Shown: in pieces, positions 56,801 through 64,000 of the stretch
Layout of the letters: every line of letters begins with the position of its first letter
Numbering within the stretch: the stretch's first letter is position 1
Assembly (NCBI GenBank): GCA_016271365.2
Contig: JADMNL010000028.1
Location: 96,689,501 to 96,753,500, forward strand
DNA from: Neoceratodus forsteri
Lineage: Eukaryota; Chordata; Ceratodontiformes; Ceratodontidae
DNA: 64,000 nt
Direction of reading: 5' to 3'
Position numbers and translations under genes: made by a program
Notes under the pieces: generated by a model
What the model saw: only the letters and a program-made list of their open reading frames with translations
What the model was told of the DNA's origin: nothing
Databases searched by the model: none

Positions 56801-57119
56801 TGCCAACACTTAAGCAATGCTACATCACTGTATCTCTTTTTTGTTACTTGCGACCCCACCCCATCCCACTAATGGTCCTCCTTTCTTTTGTTTCAGTCCC
56901 CTTCTCCCACCCTCTGAGTCTCCTCATGCTGCTGCTGCACCCAGTCAGCACCACCCAACACCATGAACCCTCACAGCCTGTTTGCCCCCCCCAGTGGGAC
57001 TTGACCAAGTTCAACCTTACATTTGGCAGATTTATTAATTTATTACGTTTCTGTTGACCGAGAAGGAGGACTAGGCAGTTCTGCCTATTTTTAAAAGGAG
57101 GATAGATTAAATCCAGCTT

Positions 57120-58160
57120 CAGGTATGTGGTTCATGTTCACCATGATTAATCCTTCTGGATGTTGTGGTAGACAGAGACTTTATTTACTGCTGGAGGGTT
57201 TTCCCCCCAGTTTAATACTTGCTCCAAGTAACACACGGAGTGAACACAATACATCACTCCTGGTTCCAGGGTTCCTCAATAACCCTCCCACCCCTCTCAC
57301 ATACCAGCAGCTGGCAGTCATGCCCCCCAGTCTTCAAGAGCCATAATGCGAGAGCTGCATGGCAGACATAGGAACCCTACCTCCCCAGGGATTGAGAGTA
57401 TTAATTTGTTTGGCTCCAATCACAAGCTTAGATCCTGTCCTCTGACCATCTCTGTCTCTGATATTGATGGGGACCCTATAGAAACTGTCACTTCCTTTCG
57501 TTACCTTGGCATCCACCTGGATCAAACCTTGGACCTGAAAGCACATATACAGGAAACCTGCAAGTCAATTAACTGCAAATTGGGGGCTGCCTATAGAACC
57601 AAATACCTGCTCACCCCTGCTGCTAAATTGGCGATAGCCAGAGGCATTCTATTGCCAACTCACATATGGGTGTCCCATCCTGTCCTTGGCCACCAAATCT
57701 TCACTGCAACTATGGGATACTACCTTCACTAATGTGTGCAGGTATGCAACCAAAGCACCTTTGCTGCAGCTTCATTGTCTCTTATATCAGGACCTTGGTT
57801 GGCTCTCTCCTTCCTCTACCAGGCAGTACTACTTGTAAAATTTAGTTGATTCCATCCTAAGGACGTCCAAGCCTGCTATCCTGTCTGATCTCCTCAGGCC
57901 GGCCATTCCCACAAGGAATCTTAGATCGGCTGATCAGACCTTACTATCCATCCCCTTTTGTCGGACTAAAAAGGGCATGGGCTCCTTCCATCATGCTGCC
58001 CCCCACCTATGGAACCTACTACCTCAGGATCTAAGAGATGTCTCCACTCATGTGACTTTTAAGAGCAAACTCAGGACTTTCCTCACTACTATGGACAAAT
58101 GTGTTTGCTTTGACCCTACCTGATCCGCTGCATTTGTACTGTTTCCTCATTGCTAGCACT
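57120..58160 (+). pseudogene. L2-group LINE RT carboxy end
   Basis: From about 57,400: LRSCPLTISVSDIDGDPIETV, SFRYLGIHLDQTLDLKAHI, INCKLGAAYRTKYLL (frame to 57,732), then in other frames THHCLLYQDLGWLS-type words, SIPFCRTKKGMGSFHHAAPHLWNLLPQDLR (57,950-58,030) and TFKSKLRTFLTTMDK. No catalytic loop (5' truncated). Frameshifts present. Confidence 0.8.
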
Positions 58161-58187
58161 TTTGCCTGTCCAAATGGGTGTTCTATA

Positions 58188-58250
58188 CTGTGCCTTGTAA
58201 TTAATGTTTTATTTTGTGCCTTGTAATTAATGTTGCCTTAACCTGTTTCT
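58188..58250. repeat. Short tandem duplication
   Basis: GTGCCTTGTAATTAATGTT occurs twice, about 28 bases apart. Confidence 0.85.
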
Positions 58251-58279
58251 TTATAAGCCTAATGTTAGCTGTTGACAAT

Positions 58280-59155
58280 TGTAAGTCGCTATTCTACTCC
58301 ATGACATTCTTATCTTCACTTCACAGCCTCTCCTCACTTAACCCCACTGCTGCTCTCTCCCCCCCCTTCTTCTGTTATATCCTCTTCCCCCCTTTTTGCC
58401 ACTCCCCACCAAACTCACCTTTACCTGTTCCTACCTCATCCATGCCCCTCCTTAGTCCCCACCCTCCTGGCTGTGCTTAGTCACCTCTCTCCACCTACTA
58501 CCGCCTACTCCCACCGTCTACCGACCCTCCCTTCCCTGCCCTGACGTCTCTTGGTTCCATTGGCTCGGCTTGACTTTGACACTTTTGCCGCTATTGCCAT
58601 AACTCCTCCGCCTCTATCCCCCTCTCACCGGCATCCTCACTCTCGCCCTGCCGTCTATCGGTTCCACCAGCCCGGCTGTATTTTCCTACCTCCTACCGCT
58701 GTTGCCGTCTACTGCCGCTCCCCCCTACCACCCTCTCTTCGCCTGCTGTCTTTCGGCTCCATAGGCCCGGCCGCAGGTTGGTACCTCACCCGCTGTTGCC
58801 TGTATCTGACGGCACCTCCTTTCCACTTAATTCTCCCTCCCGTCCTTTTGCCAGTTTTCCTTCCTTGTGTCTTTTCTACTGATGCCTATCCTCTCTTATT
58901 TTCTGCCTTCTACTATTCACATTTTTGAGTATGTTCCATGATCAAGTGCTAAAGTATATTTTTGTTTACTAATGTATGTTACATTGCCATATGTATTTCT
59001 CTCTGCATTTTTTGTACTTGTTGTCTTAATAATCTGGCTGTACTCTTTGTGTACTGTAATTGTACCTCCCGGGTCGTGCCTGAAAACAGTCACTTGCTGA
59101 CTAGCGCACTTACCCGGTTAACAAAAACTAAATAAATAAAATAAAATAAAATTTC
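58280..59155 (+). mobile_element. Retroposon with internal minisatellite
   Basis: CT-rich 5' part, three units of about 100 bp opening CGTCTCTTGGTTCC, CGTCTATCGGTTCC and CTGTCTTTCGGCTCC (58,544; 58,652; 58,746), each with a GCCCGGC-like centre and CGCTGTTGCC end, then an AT-rich 3' part with GTGCCTGAAAACAGTCACTTG, CTTACCCGGTTAAC and an AAATAAATAAAATAAAAT tail. Possibly the 3' region of the LINE just upstream. Confidence 0.5.
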
Positions 59156-61842
59156 CTATTGGATTTCACTCAGCTTCCAGCAGATCCTTGGTGCATCACT
59201 GTGTCTTTAAAATGCAGAACTCTGCATTAAAACAAATTAAAGCAGCAGCAATGAAAAAAAAGTTGTTCTAAAAAGCTAGTTTCAGCTGCAGTTAATAAAA
59301 ATATTAGCATGCCTGTCATACAGTATCTACTTTTCTGGGTACCTCCTATACTGTGCATCTTAAGTTTTTAATTTTCTTGATCTTAACCCTTGTGAGGCCT
59401 CTAATGTTATTTCTAAGCTAAATGCGGCAGCCATCTCTTTTCTTGAAAAAATCAAATACAACATTTATAAAATACTAAAATTTGGGTGGAACTAAAAAAT
59501 GTTACCACCAAATAAAACTGAAAGATGTCTGGAATCTCTTATAGTGAAAACATTAGGGTAAAATGTTGTGCCCAATTTCATTGCACTGCTGCTTTAAATA
59601 CTGACATAAATACTGTGCCAAACAGGGGATATGTGATGTGTGCCTATGAGATATGGATTTTATCTTCATGAATGGTCAGTGACCTCTTGACCCTTATAAG
59701 TGGTAAAGCCATGAGTGAGGGTGCAAAAGGTCAATGACCACTAATGGGTCAAGGAGGAGGGCTTTGCCTACACTGGGGACTGGGAGCCAGCCTGGAAGGA
59801 TATGGGCCTTTATATGGGATACAGCTGCATCCTTCCAGGAGGGGCACCACAGTTCGTAGTTGGAGGTTTAAGTGTTACTTGTGTAACCCCTAGGTGGCAC
59901 TATCCCAAGGGATCCTACCCCTGCCTGCATAACTAGGCTCAGGTTGAGGGGCCCGAGTTCTGTGAACGGGTGCCTCCACCCGGAGGACAAGGTTAATGGT
60001 AGCGTAGCTGCTCTGGGTACAGCCCCCGGGATACTGGTACCCCCTTCTAACCCCTCTAGTGGCATATATTGGTCAGCAATTAGACAGTTACAATGAACAC
60101 CAGAATGCAATGTTAGACCCATGCTTGGCACATTTACCACCAGGGCTGGATCAGCTGCACTGGCCCTGGAGACCCCCTGCAAAACAAGACCCGTAATGGA
60201 GAAAGGCAATAGCAACACAGAATCCCCACAACAAAGGTACACACTAGCCAGTGTAAATGCAAAACGATTTAGATCTGATTTACTGGGGGACATGAACAAG
60301 GGAGGGGCAGTAATCTGGTGTTTGATTCTAGATCTGATTTAATCAGGCTAAGCATGCATGCCTCTAGTCACACACACTCTGGGTACCCAGTCGGTCTGCA
60401 AGCTAGCCAGAAGCATTGCCCGAGGTAGGCCAGAATTGCAGCTGTTGTTAGGGCCATTAGGAGGGAAAAAAACACAACATGCACTTTAACCCACAATTTG
60501 TATTCCGGAGCCGGAGGACTCAGTTCGTAAGGAATAATCAAAAAAATGAAATCAGGTAACACAGTTTGATTTGAATTTTGTTGCTGGGAGCTACCCTGAT
60601 GTTTACTCATGCTACCCAGACCAGGATGCAGGATGGACAAAATGAAGACCTCAGGATGAATGACTGCTGTGCCAGGAGAAGCAGGGCCCACCCAACGCAC
60701 CGTGGTGGTCGATCCTGTTCAATGGTGTTGAGCAAGGAGCCAAATCCCCCAAGTGGGTCTTAAGTCAGATGATTCTCTGTAGCGTGAGCAGCAATCTAGG
60801 CCAAGATGGTGAGGCCCAGACCAGGTGAACAGGTCAAATACAATCTGGTAAAGTGCTGGATACAGGTTCCAGCTAGCGTGAGACATTCAAGCAATGTGGG
60901 GAACCAAATCGCGACCCACATTGCACATTCAGCACAATTATAGTAAAGGATAGGCAAATACCGCAGTTCAGATGACAGTCAGTTGCAATCAACACTGTCT
61001 CTGCACAAGCCACATGCTCTGCGGTTGTCTCAAGTCCTGACAGGCCAAACGCACCGAGGCAAATCTTCGGTCCATACCAGGCAATTTTTACTCTGTCACA
61101 GTTCAGGATTCCAGTCACAATCACAGCAAATTCGGATGAAGTCTGAGATATTAATGCAGACTTCTTCACTCGAGAATATGGTAGCAGACAGGACAGACAC
61201 AGCCTTCCCGCCGATTCCCCCGCACTACTACGCAGGAGCAGCTGCTCGAATTACTCGAGCTGTTCACTCTCTCAACTCCAACTACATACTGACTCACTGC
61301 TGCAGGCAACACTGTGACTTCCTAGTGATCCAAAAGGTTCGGTTGGTTGATCCATCTGTCTGTCACAGCAAGGGCTCCCCTTCCATGTCCATTTAGGTGC
61401 CAAACTGTAAAAACTACAATTTCTGCAGAAATTCACTCCCACAAGACCCCTGGAGACAGTCTCCATTCTAAGGTCCCCAAAGATACTGATTGGTCCAAGC
61501 TGGCAATCCAGAACCAAGATGGTGGTGCAATACAGAAAGTCCATGCTGCAAAGGAAGGCAGGTTAGACAAACTACAATATTATTATTACTGAAGCAGATA
61601 ACCAGCAAACAATCACAGTTCTTAACAGAACTCCCTCTGCACAATTAGCGATGGCAGAATGAAGCAAATGTACTGCAGCCCAGGTGGAACTCGGGCCTGA
61701 CATTACTCGGCCCCACCCAGATTAATTATAAACCATGAAAATGATGCCTCTTAAAGAGACAGGCACAGACGCTAACAGAGCACTCGCATGCAAGCACTTT
61801 TAAAACTGTTAGAACACAGAACACCAGCCTGGCAGTGGACAT
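59156..61842. other. No gene recognised; possible old LTR-type sequence
   Basis: Mixed DNA. On the minus strand CTCTTTAAGAGGC and TTTATAATTAATCTGGGTGGGGC near 61,715-61,760 resemble an LTR promoter. ACCAAGATGGTGG lies near 61,513. No paired LTR, primer site or protease/RT motif was found. The 143-codon minus-strand frame at 59,868-60,299 has no known motif. Confidence 0.3.
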
Positions 61843-61845
61843 TTA

Positions 61846-62299
61846 GGCCCTGGACACACTGGGAAACTTAAAATGGTTTAAGTGCCTTAAAACAGTTTAA
61901 ATCCCCCTAGCACTGTTTGCAGACAGACTACAAACCCCTTAAAACGTTTTAACAAAAGTGTTTTTAAACCCTGCTAGATACCTAGTCTTAAAACCGTTTT
62001 TAAAAACGTTTTGGAGCTAGCATGGTTTTACTCACAGGTCTGTCCAGGAATAAAAATGTTTTAAGCTGTAATGGTTTAGCTAAAACAGTTCTAGCTGCGG
62101 TGTGTCCAAGCAAGCACAGTTCTGTATGTTGGACTTAACAGAAAATAGTTACAAGGAGAACATGTTTAACACTAGCAGTGTGGCCACACTAAACCGTTAT
62201 CAAAAATGGTTACTGAGTAGTGTGGCTGCTCTGAAATGGTTTAGCTAAATTGGTTTTAAAAATGGTTTTCAAAAACAGTTCTGTAGTGTGTCCAGGGCC
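61846..62299. mobile_element. PIF/Harbinger-type MITE
   Basis: Inverted ends GGCCCTGGACACACT and AGTGTGTCCAGGGCC are flanked by TTA (61,843-61,845; 62,300-62,302). A 3-bp TWA duplication is the Harbinger signature. The interior is a field of short inverted words such as AAAACGTTTT, GGTTTAGCTAAA and AAAACCGTTTTTAAAAACG. 454 bp, no frame. Confidence 0.85.
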
Positions 62300-62324
62300 T
62301 TAGGCAAGCCCAGGAAGACAATTT

Positions 62325-62395
62325 AGGAACATAGAAACATGGAAACATAGAAGTTGATGGCAGATAAGGATCACAAGGCCCATCCAGTCTGTAGG
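62325..62395 (-). mobile_element. CR1-type LINE 3' tail
   Basis: Read in reverse, GGATGGGCCTTGTGATCCTTATCTGCCATCAA leads into CTATGTTTCCATGTTTCTATG, the same terminus as the CR1 element at 13.0 kb. Only about 70 bp remain. Confidence 0.8.
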
Positions 62396-62699
62396 GACAT
62401 ACACTTGGATGAGCATTTAAACTAGGCAGGGTAGAGGCTGTAATACCAAGGGAGGCATAAACTGCACCTGACATGAAGAAGCTACAAGGAGGGAGGGCCC
62501 TAGGGGAGTAAGCTTCCCAGGGCAGGGGCGCAAGAAGAAAGGGTTGGGGGCAAGGCAGAGGACAATGGAAGTATAAATCAAGAATGCAAGAAGAGAGGAG
62601 TAAAAGAGACAAGAAATGGAGAGGGTAACACAGGGAGGGGGTCGGGGGAGCTTCAGGGAACAGCACAGGCAGGAGGGGCAATAATAAAGACCTTGTGAA

Positions 62700-64000
62700 A
62701 AAAATCATTTAAATACTGTCTTTCATCTTTTAAGAAAATGAGGTGGAGCTCCCCACACCAATTTGCTTTTTCAAATAAAATTCCAGACCTGGAGGCCATC
62801 GTGGAGGAGACAAGCCACAAGGCTGGATCTGGTGTCCATAACAGAGTCACGCTGCATTGACAGTCATGTCTGGGATCTGGCCATAAGCAGGAAGGCTACT
62901 CTCTGTTCAGGAGAGACAGAGAATAGAGGAGTGGAGAAGAGGTTGTACTATATGTGAGGGATGGAATCAAGGCTACGGAAATACGGGGGCATCCTGAGGA
63001 AAAGAAAAGGCTGGAGATGCCGTGGGTCATCCTGGAGACAGAGGCTGGGGCAACTATCCCTACAGAGGTTGTAAAGAGATGTCCAGCATAGGGAGAGGAG
63101 TTGGATAATGCATTTGAGGAGAACATTATCAGGATAGCAAATAAGGAGGAGGTGCTGCTAGTTGAGGACTTCAGTTTCCCAGATGTAGACTGCAGCCTTC
63201 CAGCTGCAGCTTCAGCAAGGAGCAGGGCCATCCTTGACTCCCTACAAGGGACTTTTCTTAGGTAGCTAGTCAATAAACCCACTAGAGATGGAGCAGTGCA
63301 GGATCTGGTGCTTAGAAACAGGAACGGTATTGCAAACATCACAGTGGGTGGCCCCCTAGATACCAGTGATCAATATACAGTGTGGTTTAACAGTAAGTCG
63401 GGAGCAGAGGAAAACCACAGGAGGACAAGGGTCCTGGACTTTAGGTGGGCGGCTTTAAAAAAAATAGGAGACTGCATCAAAAATTGCCTAGTACAGGGGA
63501 TTGGCAGGGAGGGGTAGTGGAGCAATGGAGAAAAATAAGGGTGGGCGTAATTAAGGCAGCCAACCTCTGCATGAAGGAAGGGAGTAAAATCAAAAAGGAA
63601 AAAGAGACAGTTATAGTACTCTAGGGAAGTGGCCATGTTGGTGAAGGAAAAAAGGGTGGCATTGAAGAGTTATAAGGAAACACAGAGGGAGGGAGACAGG
63701 GAGGTGTACCAGGTGAAACAGAAGGAAGCAGATAAGGCACTGAGGGGGAGCAAAGATGTAGACAGAGGAAAGGATAGCCAAAGGGGTAACAAATGGGGAT
63801 AAGACTGTCTTCAGGTACATATGTGAGAAGAGGAAAGCAAGAGGAGGGATATTGAGGGTAAGGAGGAGGATTGCTGAGGGACACTGAGCAGAAGGGGACC
63901 AAGAAAAAACAGACATCCTAAATAGGTACTTCTACTCAGTCTTCACAGTGGGGGGAGAGGAGATGGAGCACCAGGGAGCAGCAGGAACAAGGGGGTGGAC
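62700..64000 (+). pseudogene. CR1-type LINE endonuclease and linker, runs off the edge
   Basis: Plus-strand frames: LVSITESRCIDSHVWDLAIS (62,829; endonuclease ITE motif), LYYM/VRDGIKATEIRG, WVILETEAGATIPTEV, IIRIANKEEVLLVEDFSFPDVD (GDFN-equivalent, 63,150), VNKPTRDGAVQDLVLRNRNG, NITVGGPLDTSDQYTV (SDH block, about 63,365) and VLDFRWAALKK. Downstream the purine-rich linker ends with YFYSVFTVGGE at the window edge, just ahead of the RT. Stops and frame changes occur throughout, so this is a relic. Plus orientation, opposite to the CR1 tail at 62,325, so it is a separate insertion. Confidence 0.8.

Noticed and set aside
58280..58930. 125-codon frame at 58,551-58,928 as a host exon
   Set aside because: It is the translation of the three-unit 100-bp minisatellite.
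59600..61800. Endogenous retrovirus or LTR retrotransposon
   Set aside because: Only promoter-like words on the minus strand; no paired LTR, primer site, gag, protease or RT motif.
62325..64000. One continuous CR1 LINE
   Set aside because: The tail at 62,325 is on the minus strand and the endonuclease at 62.8 kb is on the plus strand, so they are separate insertions.

Overview
The window is repeat-dominated vertebrate nuclear DNA. I recognise no host gene, tRNA, rRNA, operon or CRISPR. The mix of CR1- and L2-group LINEs, a Penelope-like element, MIR-like tRNA-headed SINEs, Harbinger and mariner MITEs and (TATC)n microsatellites fits a repeat-rich amphibian, lungfish, coelacanth or early-branching amniote. 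The species cannot be fixed from the sequence alone.

Layout. 1-1.9 kb is a 50-bp minisatellite. 2.5-5.7 kb holds MIR-like SINEs, a palindromic MITE and an L2-type reverse transcriptase (RT) fragment split by a SINE. 6.5-11.3 kb holds two tandem copies of an unclassified 2-4 kb family with inverted ends (here 'family T'). A third copy (13.7-16.9 kb) sits inside a minus-strand CR1 LINE. 17-24 kb is mostly old single-copy-looking DNA with MITEs, a SINE and a transposase relic. 24.2-28.0 kb is the longest family T copy, itself invaded by a retroposon with target-site duplications. 28.2-29.4 kb is a Penelope-like RT broken by a small CR1 tail. 30.6-32.6 kb is a fold-back element with tandem-repeat arms. 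32.7-37.2 kb is the youngest-looking LINE, an L2-group element with a 924-codon open frame and a 2A-like motif upstream. 39.0-42.1 kb is another LINE interrupted by the fourth complete family T copy. 42-49 kb is AT-rich with several MITEs and microsatellites. 49.4-59.2 kb is a run of L2-group LINEs, the first probably full length. 61.8-62.3 kb is a Harbinger MITE, and a CR1 LINE runs off the right edge.

The main discovery candidate is family T. It has five copies with both ends visible, about 12.8 kb or one fifth of the window. It has no recognisable protein and a consistent internal plan: inverted ends, a GGGTGCCCAATCC minisatellite, a 51-bp hairpin, units of about 298 bp in tandem, and a palindrome of about 350 bp. 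The variable base of its terminal motif changes together at three places in each copy. The 2A-like motif of the L2 element and the 15-bp-duplicated giant hairpin near 12.1 kb are the next most interesting items. All positions come from reading by eye, so repeat boundaries may be off by a few to tens of bases.
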